Of a stretch of 64,000 bases of DNA, positions 1 to 11,429 are shown in pieces (the first letter of the stretch is position 1; every line of letters begins with the position of its first letter). Where the stretch lies: contig CM049318.1 of assembly GCA_026874595.1 (NCBI GenBank), positions 29,044,956 to 29,108,955 on the forward strand, in the 5' to 3' direction. The translations under genes and the position numbers were made by a program. The notes under the pieces were generated by a model, which was not told the origin of the DNA, ran no database searches, and saw only the letters and a program-made list of their open reading frames with translations. The stretch comes from Sipunculus nudus (Eukaryota; Annelida; Sipuncula; Golfingiida; Sipunculidae).

Positions 1-717
1 TAATTTTAAAAATAACTGGATTAGAAAAAATAAAATCTAATTGAAACATATATTTGCCTCAGGAGATTGGAACATAAAGTAATCAGCTTTGTCTGTCATC
101 CGTTATCATTAAATATATATTAATTATGAAATTATTCCTATGAGCACTGTTGAAATAACTTTCATATGCTGTATATGGATGGATTAAAGCTATTAAAGTC
201 TGAAATTTGAAGGGAACTTATATATATTCAGTTGTGTAATATTGCAGATGTTAAACTTTAACACAATTTGATATAAGAAAAAATTAAGAAATAATTGAAT
301 CTTAATATTTTATCAGCTTTGTTTGTCTACCTGTCCTTTTTTAAGTATTAAGTAATTATGAATGAACTTTTTCATCCTGTAAGCATAGTTGAATTAAGTG
401 AAAATCCTATGTATATACACTATAATAGTACATAGATGTTGTAACTCCCATCATTCCTTCCCCCCGCCCCCAACCACCACCAAGTCCTTGCACCAGTTGA
501 CTGGGGACATTAGTTATATTTCATATGTATAGATTTTATAAAATAAAAAAATACATATATCTAATAATATATATTATAAAAAAAATAGATCCAATTGAAC
601 AAATGTGTAAACTGCTGGACTGTCAACAATTTATCAAAAAGCCAACCACTGATCATGGTACTAATATACATCTTATGTACACAATCTTCTCACATGCTTC
701 AATTTTTACATTAATTA
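1..717. other. AT-rich non-coding stretch, probably intron
   Basis: No coding signal is visible on either strand. The stretch lies upstream of the terminal exon at 3381-3541 and is most simply intronic or intergenic. A short C-rich patch sits near 460-480. Confidence 0.5.
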
Positions 718-1660
718 GGGCCCCGCTTGAAAAGCCGGTGCCCTTTAATAATCGACCTGTCCGTCTGTCTGTCTGTCCGTCCGTCCGTCCACAAATTTTT
801 TCAGGATGATAACTCCAGCTAGGATTGACGGGTTGAGTTCAAACCTGAAATATGTATTAACCATTATTTATGGAAGATCCCTATCGATTTTGGGGTCTGG
901 AGGTCAAAGGTCAAAAAAGTTATTCACAGTTTGGTGTTAAATTTTAGGTCCCTCTTTCAGCAGGGCAGAAATCATAATTGTAACCATAATTGTTTGTTCC
1001 ACCTTAACAGTAGGACAGGTCCTCATGTCAACAGCAACGAGGCACGATATATGGTCATAGTCAGCCATTTTTCTTTAAGTTATGCGGTAAAAACTATTAC
1101 TGAACACCTAGTAAGGTTGCACTCTCTTAGCAAATATGCATGCAAAAGGACACACATTGTTAACACAATAACTCGTAAAAAGTATTTCATATAAGGTCCC
1201 CAGACTCACGGCAATGATGGACCTTTTGATGAACTACATCATGTTTGAAGATGGGTGACCTTGATGGATTTCCAAGGTCACAGAGGTGATCATGCTAAAA
1301 TGATGTTAACCAAATAGCTCGCAAACAGTTTGACTAACACTCACTGAACTTGCACCAGTAATGTTTGTTATGTAGGGCTGGGTCAAGTTCCAAGATGGAA
1401 GACCTTGACAGAGGCGATAATTCTCAAATGATGTTAATGCAATAACCCGCAAAGAATTTGATGAACAATCAGATTCGTTTCTCCATAATAACTCCCCTAA
1501 CATATGATGGATAGGATTCAAACATAAGGTGTGTCACCCATGGCCTAAGGGAGAAGCTTATTGATATTTGGGTCAGAAGGAAAAAAAAAGTAATACACAG
1601 TTTGGTGTTCAGTTGCTGGTGTCTCCTTCAGCAGGCCAGAAATGGATGAATCTTTTTAGA
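718..1660 (+). repeat. Dispersed repeat, copy 1, with AGGTCA-type half-sites
   Basis: The start (a cccgcttgaaaagc-like block, then a CCGT/CTGT run) matches the repeat starting near 2625. Shared blocks include a 'gatgataactccag' segment, a 'ttttggggtc' segment and AGGTCAAAGGTCA at 901-913. Further in, TGACCTTGA (1256-1264) and CAAGGTCA (1273-1280) recur. Repeats of this kind are common in marine invertebrate genomes, but the family name is not known to me. The short open frames here are not genes. Confidence 0.6.
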
Positions 1661-2499
1661 GTCACTCGTGTACAGTGGCATTACATTTTCACAGCATATT
1701 TTGTACAGACAATTTGAAGATTCCCCAGAAAAGGATACACTGGCCAAATGCACCACAGTGGCTCTCATTTAGACCATGTTTGGACAAATCTTTCTCCACC
1801 TCCAACATCTCAAGGAATTTGGACCTATTATAGTGACCATCAACAACTTTACATTGATATTCATATGTTGCCATTCTACACATCACAGCACATCTGTAGA
1901 CCCAAGCCCAAGAACAGCTGAATCTCAGTTCAAGAGAATGACCATTTTATCACTGCTAACCAACAGCTGACTCTCTCTTATACTACAAGGTTCATGTACA
2001 GACTCAAGCCTCACATATAATAAGGCCAATTCAACATACAAATACTGGAAAAAATATTTGACACAGCCCAGCCAAGACTTCAACCAAGAATAATTCGCAC
2101 AAATAATACAGAAATACAGAAACTAAAAATGCATGCAGTTCTTTTATATCCTTATTTTGATGGCTTTGAACATTTTCACTTTACCATATCTTTTCTTCCA
2201 GTTTATACATGTCAGCTGTTCTTTACAGGTTCTTTAATTTTCAAATATCACTTTTAGCCTGTGCTACCAAAGTACACCAAATTCACAGTACTTCAATTTA
2301 TAATGACTGCATTTTTTGCGGGGCCCTTACTGACCTGTCAGTTTTCTAGTTTGGTCTGGTCACAAAATATTATTTGCAACAATTTCTTACTCATCAGTAC
2401 AAACCAATCATGTCAACAGCCATGGCCTATATTAATTACCTTTTCCTCTTAGACTTTATCTCCATTTGATATTATTTTAGAATTTTACCTTCAAGGTTA
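1661..2499. other. Non-coding, no recognisable feature
   Basis: AT-rich sequence with short chance open frames only. The end merges into a repeat tail at 2500-2540 that resembles the tail of the second repeat copy (ttcagctgag, then cccatgggtccc). Confidence 0.4.
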
Positions 2500-3335
2500 A
2501 CTTCAGCTGAGCACAGTGACCCATGGGTCCCTTGGTTTCCTTTATTTTGAGACTCCCAAATTACATTGATGCCATCATATTCGCAACTGTGCTTTCATCT
2601 GTGTCCTAAAACCCTGTGTTTATTAGGTCCCCGCTTGAATAAGCAGATGCCCTGTATTTATCACCCTGTCCGTACCTCCGTTCATCTGTTCATCTTTCTG
2701 TATGGCCGTCAAATTTGTTTCCTGATGATAACTCCAGTTTGGATTGACATAAGGATTTCAAAGTGGACTTATATATGGGGTCATGAGGTCAAAGGTAATG
2801 TCACAGGACTCACTAATGTAGAAAGTTTGTGGATGCATTTTAAGCTAAACTTTTCTTCACAAACTTTTCATCTTGCACGTATAGCTGACTTACCAACAGG
2901 GTAAGAACCTGTCCAAATATTTCCGGATGATAACTCCAGTTTGGATTGAAATATTGGTTTCTATCTTGACATATATATGACCCACAAATAATGTAAGTAT
3001 CCTTTTGATTTTGGGGTCATGAGGTCAAAGGTCATAGTCACAGGACCCACTTCTTTAAAAAGATTTTTGATTCATTTTTACCCAAACTTTGCATTGTCTT
3101 CCACATGTGGCACACCTGCTAATAGGGGAAGTTTCCTTTTGATTTTGGAGTCATTAGGTCAAAGGTCAAGGTCACAGTGCCCATCCATTCGCAAATTTGT
3201 TTTTGGTGGATAACTCCAGTTTGGGTAGACAGGTTGGTTTCAAACTGATCACATGTCCCATATTTTGAAAAAAGCTCATTTATATCCTTAAAGACAAATT
3301 CAGCTGAGTGTCGAGACCCATGGGTCCCGGTATCT
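2500..3335 (+). repeat. Dispersed repeat, copy 2, with three direct AGGTCA half-sites
   Basis: The head at about 2625 and the tail at about 3299-3335 (ttcagctgag, then cccatgggtcccgg) match copy 1. The body repeats a 'gatgataactccagtttgg' block three times and a 'gaggtcaaaggtca' block three times. Perfect AGGTCA-A-AGGTCA occurs at 3022-3034 and 3156-3168, and a variant at 2786-2798. It lies in the intron just upstream of the terminal exon. Confidence 0.6.
3156..3174 (+). promoter_or_regulatory. Triple AGGTCA half-site inside the repeat
   Basis: AGGTCAAAGGTCAAGGTCA gives a DR1 followed directly by a DR0 half-site. DR1 is the known binding layout of RXR, HNF4 and COUP-type nuclear receptors, and TCAAGGTCA is the extended half-site of ERR/NR5A receptors. 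It sits in a dispersed repeat, so a host function is only a possibility. Confidence 0.3.
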
Positions 3336-3380
3336 AGTTATCAGTATAAGTCAGTAAATATATTAATTATTTTCCAACAG

Positions 3381-3541
3381 GATGTTTTGAGAAACTCCGT
3401 AAAACATGCTATATGGAGAAGCTCCTGATGAAGATGTGCCGAGACACCAAGCACACCAGTGAGTGTGGCTATGGCCCGCTGATGCCTGAAAAAATATTCA
3501 ACAGAGATTTTGAATATGCTGTGAAGAATGCACTCAGCTAA
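3381..3541 (+). CDS. 3' terminal coding exon of an unrecognised gene
   Basis: A good acceptor (ttattttccaacag, ending at 3380) is followed by two bases completing a split codon, then 52 codons and a TAA stop at 3539-3541. The encoded tail is Cys- and Lys-rich; it starts CFEKLRKTCYMEKLLMKMC and ends EYAVKNALS. I do not recognise the family. The upstream exons must lie left of the window or be too short to see in 1-3370. The exon is followed by a long AT-rich 3' region with several AATAAA motifs, which fits the last exon of a + strand gene. The splice-site quality and the amino-acid composition argue that it is real. Confidence 0.6.
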
Positions 3542-3746
3542 GTTTATATGGATCGTGCAGTTTTCATAACATTGGCCGGTCGGATGCTATAAATGATGCA
3601 GAAATGAGGATCTTGCTCAAAGCTCATGTTCAGTTTTGCTGTGCTGTTGAGATACAGATGATAACCTGTAAAGGAGTTTTCCTTTCATGGATGCAGTATA
3701 ATTTTTTTGTACTTTTCTACTGCATTAGTCATTGCACCAGTTAATT

Positions 3747-3799
3747 AATATATATATATATATAATATATTTATATATATAAATATATATATACATATT

Positions 3800-3836
<37 letters not shown>
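3747..3836. repeat. (TA)n / (TATATA) microsatellite
   Basis: Near-continuous AT dinucleotide repeat broken by a few substitutions. Other long AT tracts lie at 25346-25388, 25548-25608, 44976-45034, 49432-49502 and 61316-61341. Confidence 0.9.
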
Positions 3837-4184
3837 TTCATTTTTGCAATTGGTGATGCTATTTTTTTATTAAATCTGCAGTACCGGTGATGAAAGAATG
3901 CACTGGATGTTATGTGTATTGTAAGTTGCTAATTCAGTTGACAAAAAGTTAGTTATAGATAATATTACCCTATCCTAGAAGATACATATATACTAAGTGA
4001 ACAATTACATTTATATCAATTTAGAGAGTATAAAGTAAACATATATATAAAAATATTATTCATGTGCTAATATATGAAATATTTCAGTAAGATTTCATGA
4101 TGTATACATGTGAGAATGCTAAAGAAAAAGGTGAGTTACAGTATTTAATGAAACCTGTGTTATTAACTATCCATTGGACTGGCC

Positions 4185-4335
4185 AAAAGTGGTCTTAAAA
4201 TTCACAGGTGGTCTTATTATCAGACAGGTCAGGTATAATCATTGTGAATGCTTTCAGTTTACTCAAGGGCGGTCTTAATAGACCGGTGGTCTTTTCAGAC
4301 AGATGGTCTTTCAGACAGGTTCCACTGTAATAACC
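4185..4335. repeat. Short repetitive segment with 'ggtggtctt...cagacagg' blocks
   Basis: The words ggtggtctt, ggcggtctta and cagacaggt recur four to five times within 150 bp, ending in a 'ttccactgta' block. It looks like a piece of a dispersed repeat. No coding potential is seen. Confidence 0.4.
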
Positions 4336-4680
4336 AGAGGTCTACCCTGGTTAGAAAAAAATTCCAAAAGTGACCATATTTATTAGTGATGAAGTCCTTA
4401 ATGTATAGACCAAACCTGTTGGCAGCATGAAGTGTTGGTTTGACAACCAAGCCTTCAGGTAAAATAACCAAGATTTTATATTTCTTTTTAAAACCGTGTC
4501 TTGAAATAGATATTTAAAGGTATGTTCATTGCATTTGCTTTACCAAAAAGGAAATAATGGAGAACTTGAAAAATAAAACTGTTGCATGAGACTAAATGTA
4601 AATAGTTATGAAATGTTTGTTATTTATAGGCTAATGCAAATAAAAATTTCAGATAAACTTTTATTTTTATAAGTATAAAA

Positions 4681-5284
4681 TTAAACTGCAGGATCATCCC
4701 CTGATGTGTGATATACACAAACTGTGATAAAAGGGGATTGTAATCTTGTCAAACAATGCACAATGTTAACAATAATCATACAGACATTATTACATTTTTA
4801 ACTTGAGTGTTTAAACACTATGTTGTCCTTAATGATAAAAATATCTCATTGTTGTGGACCAGTGACTTAAGATTTTTGCTTGACTCTTCATGTTGTACTT
4901 TAGATTTTTGTTAGACTTACCTGTTGGGAAAACTCTTAACTCAGGGTATACAAGTTGATTCTAGATGTATAAATGAGCTTTTGATCAAAACAGAAAGGAA
5001 AAATAAAATGAAAAAATAAATAAAATAATATCAAGTGCTCATTAATACTTGGTGCTGCATCTTTTCAATCCAGGGTGCATGTGGTTGTCACTTTCCAGTT
5101 TTAAATCACATGTCACCTGTTGAGGACTGAAAGTTGCACCTAACAGATATATTAATGTAAAAAAGAAAATAATTGATGAACAGAAATTAACAGCAGTGCA
5201 TGACAGCAATAATATTCATCTTCCACTCATTATGAATATTTTTATCTGGATCCAATAATTGTGTAAATATATTTTTATATTATA
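4681..5284. other. AT-rich non-coding stretch
   Basis: No gene, RNA or repeat structure is seen beyond AT-rich sequence with scattered AATAAA motifs (for example near 5000-5030). Confidence 0.4.
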
Positions 5285-5383
5285 TGCTGCCACCTGGCCT
5301 GAGATCAGTAAACAAGGCAGCTCATTAGCCCCATATAATGGAATGAGCTGCCTTGTTTACTGATCTCACGCCAGGTGGCAGCA
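5285..5383. repeat. Near-perfect inverted repeat: 42-bp arms, 15-bp loop
   Basis: Arms at 5285-5326 and 5342-5383 are reverse complements at 41 of 42 positions, separated by 15 bp (5327-5341). As RNA it would fold into one long hairpin of about 99 nt. It could be a small palindromic MITE or a hairpin precursor. A related fragment (gggctgccttggcaaag) lies near 5476-5492, which favours a repeat origin. Confidence 0.85.
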
Positions 5384-7055
5384 CATGTATCCTGAGTGTG
5401 CTTGCTTTCAATGTGGCTCTTCACCATCTGTATCTGGGAAAATGATGCATTTCTGACAATGCCATATTAGGGTAATGGGCTGCCTTGGCAAAGTTTCTAG
5501 TTTATCAAGGTATATAATAATATAACTCATAATAATACTTACAGGTGTAATAAATTGTAATGAATTTTAGACATTAGCCCTTTTGGCTGTACATAAGACT
5601 AATTTATTGCGTCCTGTACATAAACACTTAATTATTGAGGCCTGTACTGAAAGCCTAATTTATAAAGTAAAAGACAAAATACATGGCCTGGGGTAAAACT
5701 ATCAACCAAAGGGTGTGAATCTCTTGATGAATGATTAAAAATACAGAGATTATTTATTGAATATATTAATATATTAAAATACAAAATCCTTGTTATTTTC
5801 TTTGTTAAGGTATAAAAATGAAAGAAAATGCCTGCAAATCATTATCGAAGTAAAGTTCTTGATTCTGAGTGTTAGAGGGAAGACACAAATTTGCTATTGA
5901 TCTCTTGGGTTTGAAAAACTCAGATATTCAATGTATATGAAAGAGTCAAGTGGAAATTTGTATTTGTAAATCCTGTAATACTATTGTGCTTTGGTGTTTG
6001 ATAAAGTGTGTGCATTTCATAATGATATGCAGCCTATAATGCTGGAAAATCCTGCATGCTAATTAATAAGATGGTATGGTTATCTTTTCAAATTAGTTTT
6101 CATAATAAAGGTAATCGCTTTAATTTCATATACAAAGATCTGATTGGGATAGAATACCACATAGACTGGCACAGTTGGCAAAACTAATAAGATTTACTAT
6201 GGTTGTATGGCAATACCTAGGATATGTGCTGCCAACTGGAGGCAGATTATATGATTAATTTGTGGTTCTGTGACTGTCACCTCAGTGCCTGAGCCAAGTA
6301 TCATGCCGAATCCCAAGTACTTGTAGATGAAAGTTGTCATACATCTTGCATTTTCGAGCCACTACAACTTGTCATTTTTTATGTAGATAGTGTGTTGGTA
6401 TTTACTGCATTTATTTTATAGCTCTAGGTGATTTTTTTAATGCAACGCTTCTTTATGTACCAGCATAATTAAGTAGCTTTGAATTTTATAATGTTGAATT
6501 TTTGAATTTTTAAATGTGCAATATAGCTGTTAATATGTGTGTGTTATGGATAAACCATTATTGTAATATTGTGCTGTATCTAAAAAAAAAGTCAGTACTA
6601 GTATTGGCCCGAAAAGTCTATTTCTTGTGATTTGTAAAAAGACTTGTGTATTACAGAACAGGTATAATTTAGAATTCTCTTTTCTTTTCATAAATTATAT
6701 TTCTGTATTGGTTTCTTAAATTATTGAAGAAGATATAAGGTAAAACAGAAGTTCAACAAGGGATCCTCACAACATGTAATAGAGAATGCTGTATTATGTT
6801 TGTAGTGATATCATTTTTAATATCAGGCATATCAGAATTATAATTCCAGCAGCATTGTTACAGTTGTGTACCTTGAGCCAGCCATCTCTAATGTCAGAAA
6901 AACAATTTTCCATTCAAGTAGGATTATGCATTTGGTTAATTTTCAGTAAAGTAGTTAAAAAGTTTGCAAATATGTAGGAGTAACCCTCTCCATTATTTCA
7001 AAAGACACATATTGAATGTAGACTTTGGGAAGATTATACTCGCCAGCATTATATA
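5384..7055. other. AT-rich non-coding stretch
   Basis: No gene is supported. Short open frames (for example near 6786-6977) lack any recognisable protein character. A weak inverted pair (cagttggca and tgccaactg) spans 6171-6240. Confidence 0.4.
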
Positions 7056-7378
7056 AAAATAATTATAAGGTAAATATGTGAATACTATTTTTAATGAAAA
7101 AAATATTTGTACAACAGTCATGACCAAATATATTCACTTGGATCGTGACAGCATAATCTTTATTTTCCTTCCATGTTTGGAGTAAAATAAAGTTTTTCGT
7201 TAAAACAGTGTTTTGTCATTCATTGAGATACCCAAACCTTGCACATTGAATTTACTGTTTCTTCCTATATATGAACCCCACAGACCCAACTATACAGCAG
7301 GGGATGTGTTGAAACCAATACAATAAAATAGCATAACACCCGTCTAGTGTCTGACGACCGCTGCCTGCCCCCGGATAA

Positions 7379-8144
7379 GGAAGTGGCTAAACAGCCGGCA
7401 GGTGAAATTGACCTTGCCGGCAGTCTAGCCCACAGGATAAACTGCCGGCTAAAAAATTTTTGCTCTGATTTCAGTGTGATAGTCAGTAATTTCCATTATT
7501 ATTTTGACAATGAGCTGACAATATCGTGCTGATTTACCAAATTAGATATTTTGATGGTCTGTGTGTAAGAATTACAATCTGGTGTTAATATTTCTTGCAT
7601 CATCTCACAACACAACATAGGGCCAACAACGTTAATTGGGTGTGGTATAGATTGTTTGATTACTTTTGATCAAGTAATTACCTGATCCTCGGACCACTTA
7701 TTTGACATATATCCTGAGTTGTTTGTTTTAACACACTAATTATTTTTTGCTCATAAGCACACTATTCACGATGTGTAAAGAGTCCTCGCACACATTAATT
7801 CACATTTATGGTATATTTTTTATCGCAAAAACTATAAACTATACGTATTCTGTAATTGTAAATATCGCAATTTTTATCACAAAATCTTTATAAAACTACC
7901 CTGTAAATATCACTAAATGTGCACTTTTATACCTACTTAACATATTTATTACATGTAGACCAGCATAATATCTAATTTGGTAAGTCAGCACTGAATTGGC
8001 AGCTCATTCTCAAAATAATAATGTAAAGTACCGAGTTTATCACACTGAAATAGAGCAACATTTATTTGCCATGCCCGCAGTTTATCCTGTGGGCTAGACT
8101 GTCGGCAGGGTCAATTTCGCCTGCCGGCTGTTTAGTCACTTTCC
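7379..8144. mobile_element. Inverted-repeat element 1, copy A (~178-bp arms)
   Basis: The left arm 7379 to about 7552 and right arm 7967-8144 are reverse complements with a few mismatches, starting GGAAGTGGCTAAACAGCC. Both arms also carry an inner tgccggc/gccggca block. About 415 bp lie between the arms and no transposase is encoded. The flanks CCGGATAA (7371-7378) and CTGGATAA (8145-8152) agree at 7 of 8 positions and look like an 8-bp target duplication. The superfamily is not assigned. Confidence 0.75.
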
Positions 8145-8212
8145 CTGGATAACACTGGATGTATGCAACTATTAAATAGGCCTACCTGAGCTGGATAAAG
8201 CTGTACATAGAG
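8145..8212. other. Segment inverted relative to unit B
   Basis: The sequence from about atgcaactattaaataggcc to the gagga before ccagt reads as its reverse complement in unit B (about 11259-11315, then 22287-22297). In unit A it is bounded by ctgg on the left and ccag on the right, short inverted words that could have mediated a flip. Confidence 0.65.
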
Positions 8213-8710
8213 GACCAGTATAAGGATGCTCCAGCCATGCTGCATGCACCCTAATCTGATATCTATATTTATCATTTATGTACATTTCTGTGCAATATAT
8301 ACTTATTGTCTATGCATAATTACCTGTGCAAGTATGTATGCACTCTTGATGAATTTTCAAGGATACCCGTGTACATGTATTTGTTCCCAGTATAACAAGA
8401 ACAATCATAAATGGAATCCCATGGAATTTTCATGGCACCTTTAGGAAATGAGTCAGTGAGGAATCGATTAGATTTTGACCTTGATCCAGGAAGGAAAATT
8501 CACATATTTGCAGAATGGGAGGGGTCGAAGATATGGGCCATAAGTTTGTACAGTCCGTGGCCATTCTGAGTTTCTTGATGAATACTGAGAGAGTATACAT
8601 ACTGAAAATATGATGATCTTGGAACTTTCCGTTTAAGTCAAGGATTGAATGTAATTATAAAATATTATATGTGATGGCCTATTCAGGGCTGTACAGATAA
8701 AATGTGCATG
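8213..8710. other. Unit A-specific segment, non-coding
   Basis: This stretch has no counterpart in unit B, where sequence passes directly from the inverted segment to the equivalent of 8711. No gene is seen. Confidence 0.5.
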
Positions 8711-9141
8711 AAATTCATGATATTTTAGTTTTAACCTGTGAGCACCACTCTAGTCAACATCTGTATTGGGGAGGATTTTTCCTCTTTTTCAGTTGTTATT
8801 TGAAGATAAGGAAAGATTTTATCAGATCTCCTCGCATGTTAAATTCTGGAAAAGGGATGCAAAAACCATTGCTTGGTCAAAAACAGCAGTCCAAATAAGT
8901 CCTTTTATTTTTAAATAAAATATACATAAATTGTGTATGCATGTGTCCATAATGGCCGCAACATAAGCGATGCCGAGCAAAATGGACGTGTCGTATAGAT
9001 GCCTTCATATGCATGGAGCATGCCAAACGCTTAAATGTAAATGAATCAGAGTCCGTGAACTCTGACTGACTGAAGATGTTTTCAGCTCGTCGAGCGCTCT
9101 GGCCTGTTGAAGTCTGGGACTCTCGTCTAGCCGCTCCTTAT

Positions 9142-9678
9142 AAGGTATCATTATCGTTTGAAACCCCTATATCTAAATTCAGTTCAAAAGTGCTTCAAAA
9201 TCATATAAAACCCCATAAAGTATACATTATTTTAAACCTGACACAGTGATCTATCTGATAGTATACATATTTTTTAACTATTCATTCATTTTCACATGAT
9301 TTTGAATATGAAAATAAAATTATTTTTTTTAAAAGGTACGCAATTTAAAGCCCCAGGAACTATAATCCAATTGTTAATGGACTAATAATAAACTACATCA
9401 AAATATCTCAATTTTTTTGGTTTGTTTTTCCTCTGTCATAATTCTGTCTATCTTAATACTGAAATTTTAAATTTTCATTCAATGAATTTATGAATAAAAA
9501 CTTTTGTTAATGTTCAAAGTCATGTGAAAATGAGTGAAACGTTCAAAAATATGCATACTACCAGAAAGATCATTGTACCAGGTTTAAAATAATGTATACC
9601 TTAAGGGATCTGATATTTAATTTTAAACTATTTTGAACAGAATTTAGATATAAGGGTTTCAAGCGATAATGATACCTT
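9142..9678. mobile_element. Inverted-repeat element 2, copy A (~170-bp arms)
   Basis: The left end AAGGTATCATTATCG (9142) and right end cgataatgatacctt (to 9678) begin arms that stay complementary, with scattered mismatches, for about 170 bp each. Matched blocks include aaacccctatatctaaattc and tatacattattttaaacct. The element is about 537 bp with no coding sequence. It is a fold-back or MITE-like element different in sequence from element 1. Confidence 0.75.
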
Positions 9679-10134
9679 AACCTAAGAATTTTGAATTTTT
9701 GCCGAGCCGATAATCATGATGCCACATGCATGCACAAGCCATGCTGGGAACCGCGAGACCGCCATCATTATCGGGCACCGGTTACCGTGGAGAGAGAGGG
9801 AGAGAGCCACCACCACATTCACACCCACAAAATATTATCTTCAGCAGCAATCAATGAAGTCATACATATTTACTTACAAATTTAATTAAGCTGCTTATAA
9901 ACTCCAGTAGAAAGTCAAGTTGAACCACTTTAAACAAGACAGAGGAGTAGACTAATTTAACATGTAATATAGTGGTTATTCCTTCAGTGCAAATATTTAT
10001 ACAATTTGTGACACTTTACATGTATACATTACAGGAAATTTCTTAATCAGCTATTGCTGTGTATTTTCCAAGAGAGGGATTAATGAATGAGGGATTTTCT
10101 ATGCGTATGTAAATTGTGCTTTCATTGGCAGCTG

Positions 10135-10154
10135 CCCCCCCCCCCCCCCCCCCT
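10135..10154. repeat. Poly-C tract
   Basis: Continuous C run, also present at the homologous place in unit B (about 23713-23725). It marks the end region of the duplicated unit. Confidence 0.9.
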
Positions 10155-10532
10155 TTGAGATATAAGCATTCTTTGGGGAAAAAAGGTGGCAGTATTTGCA
10201 AGAAAGTAAAATAACTATAAGGTAAATATGTGAATGTTATTTTTTATGAAAAAAAAATATTTGTACAACAGTCATGACCAAATATATTCACTTGGATCGT
10301 GACAGCATAATCTTTATATTCCTTCCATGTTTGGAGTAAAATAAAGTTTTTCGTTAAAACAATGTTTTGTCATTCATTAAGATACCCAAACCTTGCACAT
10401 CTAATTGGCTGTTTCTTCCTATATATGCACCCCACAGACCCAACTATACAGCAGGGGATGTGTTGAAACCAATACAATAAAATAGCATAACACCCCTCCA
10501 GGGTCTGACGTCCGCTGCCTGCCCCCGGATAA

Positions 10533-11258
10533 GGAAGTGGCTAAACAGCCGGCAGGAGAAATTCACCTTGCCGGCAGTCTAGCCCACAGGATAAACTGCC
10601 GGCAAATGAATGTTTGCTCTGATTTCAGTGTGATAGTCAGTAATTTCCATTTTTGTTTTGACAATGAGCTGACCATATAGTGCTGATTTACCAAAATAGA
10701 TATTTTGATGGTCTGTGTGTAAGAATTACAATCTGGTGTTGATATTTCTTGCATCATCTCACAACACAACATAGGGCCAACAACGTAAATTGGGTGTGGT
10801 ATAGATTGTTTGATTACTTTTGATCAAGTAATTACCTGATCCTCGGACCACTTATTTGACATATATCCTGAGTTGTTTGTTTTAACACACTAATTATTTT
10901 TTGCTCATAAGCACACTAGTCACGATGTGTGTAGAGCCCTCGCACACATTAATTCACATTGTTGGTATATTTTTTATCACAAGATCTATAAACTATACGT
11001 ACCCTGTTATTGTAAATATCGCAATTTTTATCACAAAATTTTTATAAAACTACCCTGTAAATATCACTAAATGTGCACTTTCATACCTACTCAACATATT
11101 TATTACATATGGACCAGCATGATATCTAATTTGGTAAGTCAGCACAGTATTGGCAGCTCATTGTCAAAATAATAATCGAAAGTACCAAATTTATCACATC
11201 CTGTAGACTAGACTGTCGGCAGGGTCAATTTCGCCTGCCGGCTGTTTAGTCACTTTCC
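10533..11258. mobile_element. Inverted-repeat element 1, copy B
   Basis: Same arms and core as 7379-8144, about 726 bp. The left flank keeps CCGGATAA, but the right flank reads CTGGTCCT because the adjacent segment is inverted in this copy, so the target duplication is lost on the right. Confidence 0.75.
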
Positions 11259-11358
11259 CTGGTCCTCTATGTACAGCTTTATCCGGCTCAGGTAGGCCTA
11301 TTTAATAGTTGCATATGTTACAGGTCCAAACAGGGGACCTGGGTAGACAGATGTCACC

Positions 11359-11419
11359 CCTGAAAAACACAGGAAAGAATAGTAAACACGATGTCTTCAT
11401 CGAGCGAGAACCGAAACAT
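11359..11419 (-). repeat. 61-bp direct repeat inside the LTR, distal copy
   Basis: Identical to 13420-13480, 2.06 kb away in the same LTR. It follows AATAAA directly in the transcribed sense, so polyadenylation could fall inside it. Its 3' end (tgtgtttttcag) looks like a strong 3' splice site. The equivalent in the other LTR is at about 19958-20018, with two substitutions. Confidence 0.85.
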
Positions 11420-11423
11420 CATC

Positions 11424-11429
11424 TTTATT
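11424..11429 (-). terminator. AATAAA poly(A) signal in 3' LTR
   Basis: Reads AATAAAG on the minus strand, just before the distal 61-bp repeat. It is also present at 20023-20028 in the other LTR. The placement fits the 3' end of R. Confidence 0.55.

Larger units (their letters stand above)
3542..4680 (+). other. Probable 3' UTR and flank of the terminal exon
   Basis: Non-coding sequence after the TAA stop at 3541. AATAAA occurs near 4638-4650 and again further on, so the exact transcript end cannot be set. A (TA)n tract and a dispersed repeat lie inside. Confidence 0.4.
7056..10207 (+). repeat. Tandem duplication unit A (~3.15 kb)
   Basis: The unit begins at aaaataattataaggtaaa (7056) and is repeated head to tail from 10208 (aaaataactataaggtaaat). 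It contains an AATAAA-bearing leader, inverted-repeat element 1 (7379-8144), ~500 bp absent from unit B (8213-8710), and inverted-repeat element 2 (9142-9678). It ends after a poly-C run at about 10135-10154. The copies differ by scattered substitutions and small indels, clearly more than the two LTRs differ from each other. Confidence 0.85.
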
